A stretch of 17,613 bases of DNA from Bacteroidales bacterium (lineage in GTDB: Bacteria; Bacteroidota; Bacteroidia; Bacteroidales; UBA10428): NCBI GenBank assembly GCA_030626465.1, contig DAOUOU010000038.1, positions 1 through 17,613 of the forward strand, in the 5' to 3' direction. Positions within the stretch are counted from its first letter, which is position 1. Each line of letters begins with the position of its first letter. Under the pieces are notes generated by a model, which was given only the letters and a program-made list of their open reading frames with translations, was not told where the DNA came from and did not search any database. The translations under genes and the position numbers were made by a program. Positions 1 to 7,754 of this stretch are shown here, in pieces.

Positions 1-4
1 AACA

Positions 5-36
5 CTTGATCAGTAAATAAGGTATTTGTATTTTTG
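5..36 (+). promoter_or_regulatory. Bacteroidetes-type promoter for the purine permease gene
   Basis: A -7 element TATTTTTG (29-36) matches the Bacteroidetes consensus TAnnTTTG exactly. A CTTG at 5-8 lies 20 nt upstream and serves as a partial -33 element (consensus TTTG). Transcription would be expected to begin near 43, giving a leader of about 16 nt before the ATG at 59. Assignment rests on motif and spacing only. Confidence 0.5.
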
Positions 37-58
37 AATTTGCACCAACCCTAATATC

Positions 59-1351
59 ATGCTGGAAAAACTTTTTCACCTCAGACAATACAACACAACA
101 ATTCCTAAAGAAATTATTGCCGGGATTACCACCTTCATGACAATGGCCTATATACTGGCAGCCAATCCTGACATACTGAGTGCCACGGGCATGGATAAGG
201 GAGCCTTATTTACTGCAACAGCTCTTTCTGCCATAGTTGCAACACTGATTATGGCCCTGGTGGCCAATCTCCCCTTTGCGCTTGCTCCAGGCATGGCCCT
301 GAATGCTTTTTTTGCTTACACAGTAGTTCTGGGGATGGGTTATTCCTGGCAAACCGCACTTACAGCTATTTTTATAGAGGGTATTATTTTTATACTGCTC
401 ACTGCTTTTAACATTCGTGAACTTATTGTGAATAGTATTCCTCTACCATTAAAACATGCCATTTCGGTAGGCATAGGTTTATTTATTGCCCTTATGGGCT
501 TCATCAATTCAGGCCTTATTATAGCCGATGAAAATACTCTCGTCAGTATGGGGAATTTGTCAGACCATACGATCTGGATAACACTTGCAGGTTTAAGTAT
601 AATAGGCGTTCTGCTGATATTGAGGATACAGGGTGCTATACTTATTGGAATTCTGGCAGGAGCTGTTATCGGAATTCCACTGCGTATTACTTCTCTTCCT
701 TCAGAAGGACTGCTCAGTCTGCCTCCTTCCTTAAGTCCGATATTTTTTAAACTTAGTTTTAAGGAAGTGCTAAAACCAGACATTCTGATTGTTCTGTTTA
801 CCTTCCTGTTTGTTGATATGTTCGACACCGTCGGTACACTGATAGGTGTAAGCTCCAAAGCCAATATGCTCGATAAGGACGGAAAAGTACCTCGTGCAAA
901 ACAGGCCCTCTTTGCAGATGCTATCGGAACTACAGTTGGTGCTCTTCTTGGTACCAGTACCGTAACCACCTATGTTGAGAGTTCAGCGGGAGTTTCAGTG
1001 GGAGGAAGAACCGGTATGACGGCCCTGGTTGTTGCCATATGTTTTGCAATTGTCTTGTTTTTATCGCCTGTGTTTTTGATGATCCCTGCTGCAGCAACGG
1101 CCCCTGCTCTTATTATCATAGGTTTGTTTATGATCACGCCTATTACAAAAGTTGAGCTGGAAAATTACCTTGACTCCATACCTGTTTTTCTTACCATCAT
1201 TTTGATGCCTCTCGCTTTCAGTATAAGTGAAGGTATTTCTTTTGGTGTAATCAGTTATGTTCTGCTCAGGATATGCACTGGTCGCTTTTCGCAAGTACCG
1301 GTCGTACTGTATATTCTGGCAGCCTTATTTATTGCAAGGTATTTTTTCTAG
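59..1351 (+). CDS. NCS2-family purine permease (AzgA/PbuG-like adenine/guanine/hypoxanthine transporter)
   Basis: This 430-residue inner-membrane protein very likely imports purine bases by proton symport for salvage. It is hydrophobic throughout, with roughly 12-14 membrane segments, and has the usual length of the family. Motifs of the AzgA-like branch of NCS2 are visible: TTFMTMAYILAANP in the first helix, ALAPGMALNAFFAY in the third, FVDMFDTVGTLIG near residue 255, and GTSTVTTYVESSAGVSVGGR near residue 300. The last two are the two half-helix substrate-binding regions of the UraA-like fold. The ATG at 59 begins the protein at the expected N-terminus and sits just after a good Bacteroidetes promoter. 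The gene converges on gldB with a 59 bp gap and seems to be transcribed alone. Which purine is preferred (adenine or guanine/hypoxanthine) cannot be told from sequence reading. Confidence 0.93.
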   Translation: MLEKLFHLRQYNTTIPKEIIAGITTFMTMAYILAANPDILSATGMDKGALFTATALSAIVATLIMALVANLPFALAPGMALNAFFAYTVVLGMGYSWQTALTAIFIEGIIFILLTAFNIRELIVNSIPLPLKHAISVGIGLFIALMGFINSGLIIADENTLVSMGNLSDHTIWITLAGLSIIGVLLILRIQGAILIGILAGAVIGIPLRITSLPSEGLLSLPPSLSPIFFKLSFKEVLKPDILIVLFTFLFVDMFDTVGTLIGVSSKANMLDKDGKVPRAKQALFADAIGTTVGALLGTSTVTTYVESSAGVSVGGRTGMTALVVAICFAIVLFLSPVFLMIPAAATAPALIIIGLFMITPITKVELENYLDSIPVFLTIILMPLAFSISEGISFGVISYVLLRICTGRFSQVPVVLYILAALFIARYFF

Positions 1352-1410
1352 AATATCTTTTCATCGCCCTGCCAATAGAAGTTGAAAACGTCGCATTTTT
1401 TCTTAATAAA

Positions 1411-2418
1411 TTATGGATTGTATTTTGATAAATTAAGGATCTTAAGGTAGTTTGTTTCGTTCATCAGATCGGATAATGTTACTTCCTTATTGTTTCTCAT
1501 GTATGAAGCCACGATCTGATAACCCAGCCATACACCTGCTCTGCCTGGCGATTCCTGAGAGAAATCTTTCGTGAAGGGTGCTTCATCAACATACTGTATA
1601 ATAATTAATTTATCGCTTTCAAACAATTTTTTTTGCTCAACAACAAATAGCCACATCTGTTTCTCATTCACTATACAAAAATCCAGTTGTTGTGGTTTGA
1701 AACCCCATAGAAGGGTATCGTGAATCCCAGGTATTAGTTGTTGTACACCATATATCGCTCTTCCCTGATAAATTATATTCGATAACAAATTGTCCTTCGT
1801 ATTATTGTATTCAAACTCAGTTGTTAACCAGGCAAATAAGGCATCTGGCAGAATTTTCTGCGGATGCATTACGTAACGCATGTACCCTGGTATTGGAGGG
1901 TACATTAATTGGTAAAATTCATCATCGCTGCCAAGGTATTTATCCAGACCAATAATCAGCAGACTATCTGCAGTAATCATAGATTGATTGAATCCGGTGA
2001 TACAGGTAATAATGCTCGGTAATGGTTTTGCCGGAAAATAATCATGAAATCTCCCGAATGCTTCTGATAGTTCCTTTTTGTAAACTGAAAAATCTGCGAA
2101 AACTTCATTTACCTGTTTGCTCACCCGATAAATTGTGAAGTCGGTAACAAATGCCAACAATCTTTCATTATAGAGTGGAAGATCCATACTTCCTATTTCA
2201 ATGATCTTATTATTGAATAAAGGAAGAAATTCAGGATATTTTTTCTTTAAATACGAAATACTGTCGCTCAGACTATACATATCAATTGAGAACAAATCCT
2301 GTTCAAACCGGTCTATACTAATTTCTGTCAAAACCTTATCATTCATAGTATTCCTTACCCTGCATGATCCGGCTGCAAGTATGAGTATAGCAACAATTAC
2401 ACTTCTGCGAATTATCAT
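1411..2418 (-). CDS. gldB: Gliding motility lipoprotein GldB
   Basis: The 335-residue product is recognised as GldB, a lipoprotein required for gliding in Flavobacterium and conserved across Bacteroidota, including non-gliders. The N-terminus is a lipoprotein signal with lipobox LAAGSC, placing the lipidated cysteine at residue 19. Family landmarks are the early segment ISIDRFEQDLF, the stretch TCITGFNQSMITADSLLIIGLDKYLG in the middle, and the C-terminal SPGRAGVWLGYQIVASYM. It is probably attached to a membrane facing the periplasm; its biochemical role is not known. The fold resembles predicted zinc-metallopeptidase-like (DUF2268-type) proteins, but I do not see a clear HExxH motif. It is encoded alone, convergent with the purine permease and divergent from rpmH. 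No consensus -7 element was found upstream on the minus strand, only a shortened TATTTTG. Confidence 0.9.
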   Translation of the reverse strand: MIIRRSVIVAILILAAGSCRVRNTMNDKVLTEISIDRFEQDLFSIDMYSLSDSISYLKKKYPEFLPLFNNKIIEIGSMDLPLYNERLLAFVTDFTIYRVSKQVNEVFADFSVYKKELSEAFGRFHDYFPAKPLPSIITCITGFNQSMITADSLLIIGLDKYLGSDDEFYQLMYPPIPGYMRYVMHPQKILPDALFAWLTTEFEYNNTKDNLLSNIIYQGRAIYGVQQLIPGIHDTLLWGFKPQQLDFCIVNEKQMWLFVVEQKKLFESDKLIIIQYVDEAPFTKDFSQESPGRAGVWLGYQIVASYMRNNKEVTLSDLMNETNYLKILNLSKYNP

Positions 2419-2585
2419 AAACAGTCTATTTTCATTTTAAGTGATCGGTAGAAAAGCGCAAAATAGACACTTTTTATCAAACTATTTCAAATTTGATCTA
2501 CTTTGTATCTCTGTATTTGATTCTGCCAACTGAACTATTGGTTTGAAAATATTATCAATTCTACGCAGATCAGGTAAAATTTGTT

Positions 2586-2615
2586 TTTGGTATTTAAAAA
2601 AAGAATCTATCTTTG
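2586..2615 (+). promoter_or_regulatory. Bacteroidetes-type promoter of rpmH
   Basis: TTTG at 2586-2589 (-33 element) and TATCTTTG at 2608-2615 (-7 element, exact TAnnTTTG match) are separated by 18 nt, close to the consensus spacing. Transcription should start near 2622, about 30 nt before the rpmH ATG. A GGAGG at 2632-2636 lies in the leader, 15 nt before the start, which is far for a Shine-Dalgarno site. Confidence 0.65.
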
Positions 2616-2651
2616 CAAGCCTGAAAATAATGGAGGTAAAAAACCGAAAAA

Positions 2652-2807
2652 ATGAAAAGAACGTTTCAGCCATCGATAAGAAAAAAAAGAAACAAGCACG
2701 GATTCAGAGAGCGTATGTCAACTGATAACGGAAGAAAAATACTGGCTAGGAGAAGATCAAAAGGAAGAAAAAAACTTTCTGTTACTGACGAAATTAAAAG
2801 AAAATAA
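2652..2807 (+). CDS. rpmH: 50S ribosomal protein L34 (bL34)
   Basis: This 51-residue gene encodes bL34, a very basic protein of the large ribosomal subunit that binds 23S rRNA. The translation starts MKRTFQPSIRKKRNKHGFR, continues with RMSTDNGRKILARRR and then SKGRKKLSVTDE; these are the hallmark L34 segments (KRTFQPS, HGFR.RM.T, GR..L..RR.KGR..L). Length is slightly above the usual 44-52 residues because of a short lysine/arginine tail. It is flanked by its own promoter (2586-2615) and a strong intrinsic terminator (2829-2859), so it is probably monocistronic. It is not next to rnpA, dnaA or yidC here, unlike the classical arrangement near the origin. A longer overlapping ORF in another frame is a by-product of the lysine-rich sequence. 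Confidence 0.97.
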   Translation: MKRTFQPSIRKKRNKHGFRERMSTDNGRKILARRRSKGRKKLSVTDEIKRK

Positions 2808-2828
2808 CAGCATCAAAATATCAGACTG

Positions 2829-2859
2829 AAAGGTTGCCCCATAAATGGCAACCTTTTTT
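2829..2859 (+). terminator. Rho-independent terminator of rpmH
   Basis: AGGTTGCC (2831-2838) and GGCAACCT (2847-2854) form a perfect 8 bp GC-containing stem, extendable by two A-T pairs (2829-2830 with 2855-2856), around the 8 nt loop CCATAAAT. A T tract follows at 2854-2859. It lies 21 nt after the rpmH stop codon. Confidence 0.9.
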
Positions 2860-2962
2860 GTTATAAATCAGCTTTGGAAAATCTGATTACTTTTACTGAA
2901 ACAAACAAATTATTTTTAGAATTGGAATAGAAATTTTCAAGCCTTTATCCGGTTGTACTAAA

Positions 2963-3667
2963 ATGCCCTGCAAATCTCCTCAAATAAAACCTTCGTTGAA
3001 AAATATTCATCTTATTGTATTTGATCTGGATGGAACATTGTACGATCAGAGGAAATTAAGATTTTTTCTTTTTTTAAGTCTTCTGAAAGCATTAGCAAGT
3101 TCAAAGGTCAGCGTTAATGATCTGAAAATACTCTCTGAATTTCGCAAACAACGTGAAAAAAATAAGGGATACTCGTCACCTGAACTAGATAAAGAACAAT
3201 ACGAATGGTGCGTTGAAAGATTACAAATTCCTGCATATAAAATAAAAGACACCATTGAAAAACTGATGTACAAATTACCACTGCATTTAATAAAAAAAGC
3301 CAGATACCCGGGAGTACAAGATTTTTTTGAATACCTGAGAAAAAATAAAATTAAAATTGCCATCTACTCAGATTATCCGGTAGATGAGAAATTAGTTGCT
3401 TTGGATCTTATGGCCGATAAAACATTCTGTTCTACACAGATGGATATTGGACAGTTTAAACCCACCAATAAAACATTACTAAAAATATGTGATATTTTCC
3501 GGTGTGATATTAAAAATACTGTTTATATTGGTGACAGGGAAGATACAGATGGTGAATCTGCGCGTATGGCAGGAATGGAATTTCTAAAAGTTCAGGTTAA
3601 ACAGGCAAGGAAAGGAGTATTTTACAGCAATCTCATTAATCAATTTATAGATGAGGAAGAAAACTAA
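2963..3667 (+). CDS. HAD-superfamily hydrolase (predicted phosphatase)
   Basis: The 234-residue protein is a haloacid dehalogenase-type phosphatase. Motif I is DLDGT with the nucleophile Asp21 and the general acid/base Asp23; motif II is Ser136 in IYSDYP; motif III is Lys166 in FKPTNK; motif IV is G190-D191 followed by Asp196 (GDREDTD), which would hold Mg2+. The segment between motifs I and II (about residues 30-115) is helical and would form a C1-type cap, as in phosphoglycolate-phosphatase-like enzymes. There is no signal peptide, so it acts in the cytoplasm. Its last 17 bp overlap the next gene, which points to one operon with the methyltransferase, the UbiA-family enzyme and the GT-C protein. 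A HAD phosphatase beside a DPPR-synthase-like prenyltransferase suggests removal of the phosphate from a polyprenyl-phosphoryl-5-phosphosugar; this is inference. Other phosphate ester substrates are possible. Confidence 0.88.
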   Translation: MPCKSPQIKPSLKNIHLIVFDLDGTLYDQRKLRFFLFLSLLKALASSKVSVNDLKILSEFRKQREKNKGYSSPELDKEQYEWCVERLQIPAYKIKDTIEKLMYKLPLHLIKKARYPGVQDFFEYLRKNKIKIAIYSDYPVDEKLVALDLMADKTFCSTQMDIGQFKPTNKTLLKICDIFRCDIKNTVYIGDREDTDGESARMAGMEFLKVQVKQARKGVFYSNLINQFIDEEEN

Positions 3668-4538
3668 TACTATTACATGCTGGGTTTGTGGCGGTAATGA
3701 ATTTACTCTGAAGAAGACGTCGGATATAAGCACAGATTTGACCAGTGAAAACTTCGCCATTACAAATTTCGATTATGGAAAAACCGGAGAACTACAACAA
3801 TGTATTTCTTGCGGATTTATCCAATGTACCGATCTGGATGCAGTAGTAAATTTTTATGAGGATCTTCGGGACGAAGAATATGAAAATACAAGAAATGAGA
3901 GAAAGCTTCAGGAGCAAAAACTGGTAAAATTTTTCAGCAAGTATAAAAACAAAGGCCGGCTGCTGGATATAGGTGCCGGAAGTGGCATTATGGTGGAAGC
4001 AGCTCTTGAGAATGGATTCGTTGCAGAGGGTGTGGAACCATCAAAATGGTTGCAACAGAATGCTCAAAAAAGGAATCTTCCGGTATACCAGGGAGTATTT
4101 CCTCATCCAAAAATTCGGGGGCCTTTTGATGTAATAGCCCTCGTAGATGTTATTGAGCATGTAACTCATCCGTCCTCTTTACTTACTGATATTTCAGAAG
4201 CATTGGCCAATGAGGGTATATTAGTGCTTGTCACCCCCGATGTTAATTCAATAGCTGCGAAAGTTTTCAGATACAAATGGTGGCATTACCGGTTTGCCCA
4301 TATAGGATATTTTAATAAGAAGAATCTTACTGTATTGCTTGAAAAAGCAGGATTTTCAATAGTAAAAATGACGCGTCCCTCCTGGTATTTCACCTTGAAA
4401 TATCTTGGAGTGCGGTTCCTGTCTTTTTTTCCGAAATTTATACGTTTTTCGTTTCCGGGTATTTTGGATAAAATCGTAGTACCTGTAAATTTGAGAGACT
4501 CTATCCTGGTTGTTTGTAAAAAGAAAATACAAAAATGA
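3651..4538 (+). CDS. Class I SAM-dependent methyltransferase with N-terminal zinc ribbon
   Basis: This 295-residue protein has two parts. The N-terminus carries two CxxC pairs (Cys10/Cys13 and Cys51/Cys54, plus Cys59) that look like a structural zinc site. Residues from about 95 on form a Rossmann-type methyltransferase: motif I LLDIGAGSG (Asp106-Gly112), acidic ribose-binding residue Glu129 in GVEPS, and a motif IV-like FDVIALVDVIEH typical of the methyltransferase 23/11 families. After this comes a hydrophobic, aromatic-rich segment (WWHYRFAHIGYFNKKNL) and a basic, hydrophobic tail that may touch the membrane. Similar zinc-ribbon methyltransferases act on sugars and small molecules in envelope polysaccharide clusters. 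It overlaps the HAD gene by 17 bp and the UbiA gene by 4 bp (ATGA), so all three should be translationally coupled. The acceptor substrate is not known. Confidence 0.88.
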   Translation: MRKKTNTITCWVCGGNEFTLKKTSDISTDLTSENFAITNFDYGKTGELQQCISCGFIQCTDLDAVVNFYEDLRDEEYENTRNERKLQEQKLVKFFSKYKNKGRLLDIGAGSGIMVEAALENGFVAEGVEPSKWLQQNAQKRNLPVYQGVFPHPKIRGPFDVIALVDVIEHVTHPSSLLTDISEALANEGILVLVTPDVNSIAAKVFRYKWWHYRFAHIGYFNKKNLTVLLEKAGFSIVKMTRPSWYFTLKYLGVRFLSFFPKFIRFSFPGILDKIVVPVNLRDSILVVCKKKIQK

Positions 4539-5452
4539 TAAAGCACTATATCAAAATCGCCCGGTTTGATCATTGGTTTAAAAATATTTTTATGCTTCCG
4601 GGAATAATTATGGGCCTTTATTACAACAATTTCAGTATTGAATCAACTTCAACAGGAATTATACTTGCAGGAATACTTGCAACTTGCCTGATTGCATCAG
4701 CGAATTATATAATCAACGAATGGCTCGATACGGAATTTGATAAATTCCATCCGGTGAAAAAGGATCGTTCATCAGTCAAAGCCGATTTGCAACCAGGAAT
4801 AATCTATACTGAATACATAGTGTTTGCTTTGGCCGGACTAATAATAAGTTCTCTTATCTCCGTTCAGTTTTTACTGACTGAAGCAGTTTTCCTGATTATG
4901 GGCTTCTTATACAATGCTCGCCCTTTTCGTACAAAAGAAAAGGCCTATCTCGATGTCCTTTCCGAATCTCTGAATAATCCTATCCGGTTTATATTAGGAT
5001 GGATGTTGATGGGAATTACAATCTTCCCTCCTTCCAGCATATTAATTGCTTACTGGATGGGTGGCGCATTTCTTATGGCTACCAAGAGATTTGCCGAATA
5101 TCGTTTTATCTCAAATCCTGATCTGGCAAGAAAATACCGTCAATCGTTCAGGTATTACACGGAAGAAAAACTTCTCACTTCAATCTTTTTCTATGCCTTA
5201 TGCTCATCATTCTTCCTGGCCATATTTTTAATAAAACACCGTATTGAGTTACTGATTTCTTTTCCGTTCATTGCCGTACTGTTTGCCTGGTATCTGAACC
5301 TTGGATTTGAAAAGGGATCTATCGTGCAAACACCAGAGAAACTTTATCAGAAAAAAGGCTTTGTTCTTTATCTGTTGTTTCTTTCTGTTTTGATGGTAGT
5401 GTTATTAAAAATTGATATTCCGGAACTCCACTGGTTCATAAAGAATTATTAG
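4535..5452 (+). CDS. UbiA-family membrane prenyltransferase, DPPR-synthase-like
   Basis: The 305-residue product is a polytopic membrane protein of the UbiA superfamily with about eight or nine hydrophobic segments. The start RFDHWFKN fits the family's RxxxWxKN entry. The first aspartate motif is N61-x3-D65-x3-D69, followed by HPVKKDR (72-78), as in decaprenyl-phosphate 5-phosphoribosyltransferase (DPPR synthase, Rv3806c). The second is Y126...K136...D140. Such enzymes transfer 5-phosphoribose from PRPP to a polyprenyl phosphate, whereas classical UbiA/MenA prenylate an aromatic ring. After HPVKKDR the usual R-P-I is replaced by SSVKADL, so substrate preference may differ. Its ATGA overlap with the methyltransferase and the nearby HAD phosphatase and GT-C enzyme support a role in making a lipid-linked sugar. 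Quinone or ether-lipid prenylation remains possible. Confidence 0.85.
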   Translation: MIKHYIKIARFDHWFKNIFMLPGIIMGLYYNNFSIESTSTGIILAGILATCLIASANYIINEWLDTEFDKFHPVKKDRSSVKADLQPGIIYTEYIVFALAGLIISSLISVQFLLTEAVFLIMGFLYNARPFRTKEKAYLDVLSESLNNPIRFILGWMLMGITIFPPSSILIAYWMGGAFLMATKRFAEYRFISNPDLARKYRQSFRYYTEEKLLTSIFFYALCSSFFLAIFLIKHRIELLISFPFIAVLFAWYLNLGFEKGSIVQTPEKLYQKKGFVLYLLFLSVLMVVLLKIDIPELHWFIKNY

Positions 5453-5509
5453 TTTTTTTTATAAGGAAGTGAATTTATATTTTAGCAAGAATAATTAAAC
5501 CTCACAGGT

Positions 5510-7618
5510 ATGCCTCAACTACCAAAAGATCTTGAAAAAAAAATATTTTATACCCTGGCTGCATTGCTATTCATCATCATGCCTATGCTAAGCTTGAAAT
5601 CAGGGATCTCTGGAGATGAGGAGACTTTTCATTATCCACATGGGAAAAACGTGTTCAATTATTACGCAACCCTTGGCAAAGACACCACATGCCTGCACTA
5701 TGAAAATAGTGTTCTTCATATGTACGGACCGGTATTTGATCTTGTAACTGTTACAGCAATAAAAATTTTAAAGCCCGACGATGATTATATGGTGCGCCAT
5801 GTTTTGAATTCACTGGCGGGTTGGTCTGCCATCTTTTTTGCAGCCCTGATTGCAGTGATGTTGGGGGGGTGGCGTGCAGGTATTATCACGCTGGTATTCA
5901 TGTTTCTCTCTCCCCGGTTTTTAGGGCACTCATTTAACAATCCAAAGGATATCCCATTTACTGCTGCCTATATCTTCACTATTTATTCTATTATACGATT
6001 CCTAAAGTATTACCCTCAGAAAAGATTCAGCTATGCGTGGCCTATTGCACTCGGAATAGGATTAACCATCGGAGTAAGAGTTGGAGGTATTCTCCTGACA
6101 GTTTATTTTTTGTTTTTTGTTGGTGTATATTACCTTTTTTCCAATAAATACAAGAAATGGTTCGACAAGGGGAATCTTCGAAAGCTTTGGCAGATTCTAT
6201 TATTTGCTGTTCTTATATCTGTTGCAGGTTATCTTATTGGTGTGGTCCTCTGGCCCTATGCACATAAAGCACCCCTGAAAAAAACTATTGAAGCGATGAA
6301 CTATATGGAGCAGTATGCAACAAGTCTCCGACAGGTTTTTGAAGGCAAAATAATCTGGTCAGATCATGTACCAAAATACTACCTGCCAAAATACATTTTC
6401 ATGACCATACCTGAATTTATTATCATTGGAATTATCGCATTTTTCGTTTTAATAAAAAGATTAAAAAAAGAATATGGCACCTGGTATTTCATTCTTCTTT
6501 TTGTATCTGTTTTCCCAATAATATATATTATTTACAAAGGATCAAATGTTTATGGAGGCTGGAGACATGTGAGCTTTGTTTATCCGGGTATAGTTATAAT
6601 TTCGGCACTTGGTATCAACACCTTGATAGGCATATCCAGGCAAAAATATATACAACTTGCAATAGCGGGAGTTGTGGGATTACTTGCTTTGTTGCCTCTC
6701 AGGCACATTATTGTCAATCATCCTCACGAATATATTTATTACAATACACTTTCGGGAGGTGTAAAGAAAGCTTACGGAAAATACGAGATGGACTATTTCT
6801 ACCATACTCTGAAAGCTGCATCCGAATGGTTAATTAAAAATAAGATCGACAAAGCAAATCTTAAAACAGGAGAAAAAATTATTGTCGCCACAAATCATAG
6901 CACCATTGTTAAACATTATTTCAGAAATCATCAGGAAAAAGTTAAGGTCGTTTATATCAGGTACTATGAAAGAGGTAATTCAGATTGGGATTATGCAATC
7001 ATAGCAAATAGCTATATCAATCCATTTCAACTGAAAAAAAGGAAATGGCCTCCGGCCAATACAATCAAAACAATCGATGTGGATAAGAAACCGGTAAATG
7101 CCATACTTGAAAGAACTGATCGTTCAGATTTATATGGTTATCGATTAATGACCAATGGAAATTCAACCGAAGCTATACCTTATTTTAAATCTGCGGTTGC
7201 CAAAGATAAAGATTACGAGATGGTATACTACAACCTTGCACAGGCCTATTTAAATTTAGAAGAATACAATAAAGCACTTCAGGCCATTTCCAAATGTTTG
7301 AAATTATATTCAAACTACGACAGGGGATTAAACATGCTTGGTTTAATTTACCTGAATAAGGAAGAGTATGAAAATGCCTTGCAGGTATTCAGAAAAAATA
7401 TGAAAGTAAACCGGAAATTTGTTGCTTCATATTACTACACAGGAGTAATTTATGCTCAAAACGGAGACATGAAAACAGCATTGAAATATCTGGATGAAGC
7501 TCTTAAGGTCAATGCCAGATACAAGCCAACCTATATTCTGATAGGAAGGATATATGAAATGCAGGGGAACCAGGATCTTGCAAAAAGATATTATGAATAT
7601 GCAAATTCACTTCCTTAA
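5510..7618 (+). CDS. GT-C fold membrane glycosyltransferase (GT39/ArnT-like) with C-terminal TPR domain
   Basis: The 702-residue protein combines a polytopic membrane domain (about residues 12-405, roughly 10-12 helices) with a soluble C-terminal region. Asp36-Glu37 directly after the first helix is the acidic pair expected in the first periplasmic loop of GT-C enzymes that use lipid-phosphate sugars. The conserved patch SPRFLGHSFNNPKDIPF and the post-membrane PHEYIYYNTLSGG...YGKYEMDYFY are typical of Bacteroidota GT39-like proteins. Residues 542-700 contain about four to five TPR units (for example AIPYFKSAVAKDKDYEMVYY, ALQVFRKNMKVNRKFVASYY). A 57 bp gap separates it from the UbiA gene; the pair is probably co-transcribed. 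The acceptor could be a protein, since eukaryotic TMTC O-mannosyltransferases have the same GT-C plus TPR order, but lipid or glycan acceptors are possible. Membrane GT-C assignment is firm; substrate is unknown. Confidence 0.85.
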   Translation: MPQLPKDLEKKIFYTLAALLFIIMPMLSLKSGISGDEETFHYPHGKNVFNYYATLGKDTTCLHYENSVLHMYGPVFDLVTVTAIKILKPDDDYMVRHVLNSLAGWSAIFFAALIAVMLGGWRAGIITLVFMFLSPRFLGHSFNNPKDIPFTAAYIFTIYSIIRFLKYYPQKRFSYAWPIALGIGLTIGVRVGGILLTVYFLFFVGVYYLFSNKYKKWFDKGNLRKLWQILLFAVLISVAGYLIGVVLWPYAHKAPLKKTIEAMNYMEQYATSLRQVFEGKIIWSDHVPKYYLPKYIFMTIPEFIIIGIIAFFVLIKRLKKEYGTWYFILLFVSVFPIIYIIYKGSNVYGGWRHVSFVYPGIVIISALGINTLIGISRQKYIQLAIAGVVGLLALLPLRHIIVNHPHEYIYYNTLSGGVKKAYGKYEMDYFYHTLKAASEWLIKNKIDKANLKTGEKIIVATNHSTIVKHYFRNHQEKVKVVYIRYYERGNSDWDYAIIANSYINPFQLKKRKWPPANTIKTIDVDKKPVNAILERTDRSDLYGYRLMTNGNSTEAIPYFKSAVAKDKDYEMVYYNLAQAYLNLEEYNKALQAISKCLKLYSNYDRGLNMLGLIYLNKEEYENALQVFRKNMKVNRKFVASYYYTGVIYAQNGDMKTALKYLDEALKVNARYKPTYILIGRIYEMQGNQDLAKRYYEYANSLP

Positions 7619-7644
7619 ACTTATGACTTTCAATCTCTACATGT

Positions 7645-7680
7645 TAAACCCTAAGATGCCAGATACGTTTTCAGGGTTTA
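7645..7680 (+). terminator. Possible terminator after the GT-C/TPR gene
   Basis: TAAACCCT (7645-7652) and AGGGTTTA (7673-7680) form a perfect 8 bp inverted repeat 26 nt after the stop codon. The loop is long (20 nt) and the following T run is interrupted (TTTCGTTTAT), so termination may be partial. Confidence 0.45.
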
Positions 7681-7720
7681 TTTCGTTTATAACCTAATCA
7701 TTACGTATTGGAGATAGTAT

Positions 7721-7728
7721 TATCTTTG
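7721..7728 (+). promoter_or_regulatory. Bacteroidetes-type -7 element upstream of the small ORF and PASTA gene
   Basis: TATCTTTG is an exact match to TAnnTTTG and is the same octamer found before rpmH and era. No convincing TTTG is present 18-22 nt upstream, so the -33 part is missing or weak. The ATG of the 28-codon ORF lies 26 nt beyond the element, the same distance as between the era -7 element and its ATG. The PASTA gene start is 181 nt further on. Confidence 0.45.
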
Positions 7729-7754
7729 TCCTTGATCCAAGTATATATAATAGT

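Noticed and set aside
340..969. Long antisense ORF (209 codons) opposite the purine permease
   Set aside because: It mirrors a well-supported membrane-protein gene, is Ser/Ile/Pro-rich with no domain, and lacks a promoter; typical shadow frame.
1352..1410. TTTTCA...TGAAAA inverted repeat between the convergent permease and gldB genes as a bidirectional terminator
   Set aside because: The stem is only 6 bp, AT-rich, with a 20 nt loop; not convincing.
2450..2480. TATTTTG on the minus strand as a gldB promoter
   Set aside because: One base short of TAnnTTTG, and the -33 spacing is poor; not strong enough to call.
2543..2725. 60-codon lysine-rich ORF overlapping rpmH
   Set aside because: It is another frame of the rpmH region; the frame starting at 2652 gives a textbook L34 sequence.
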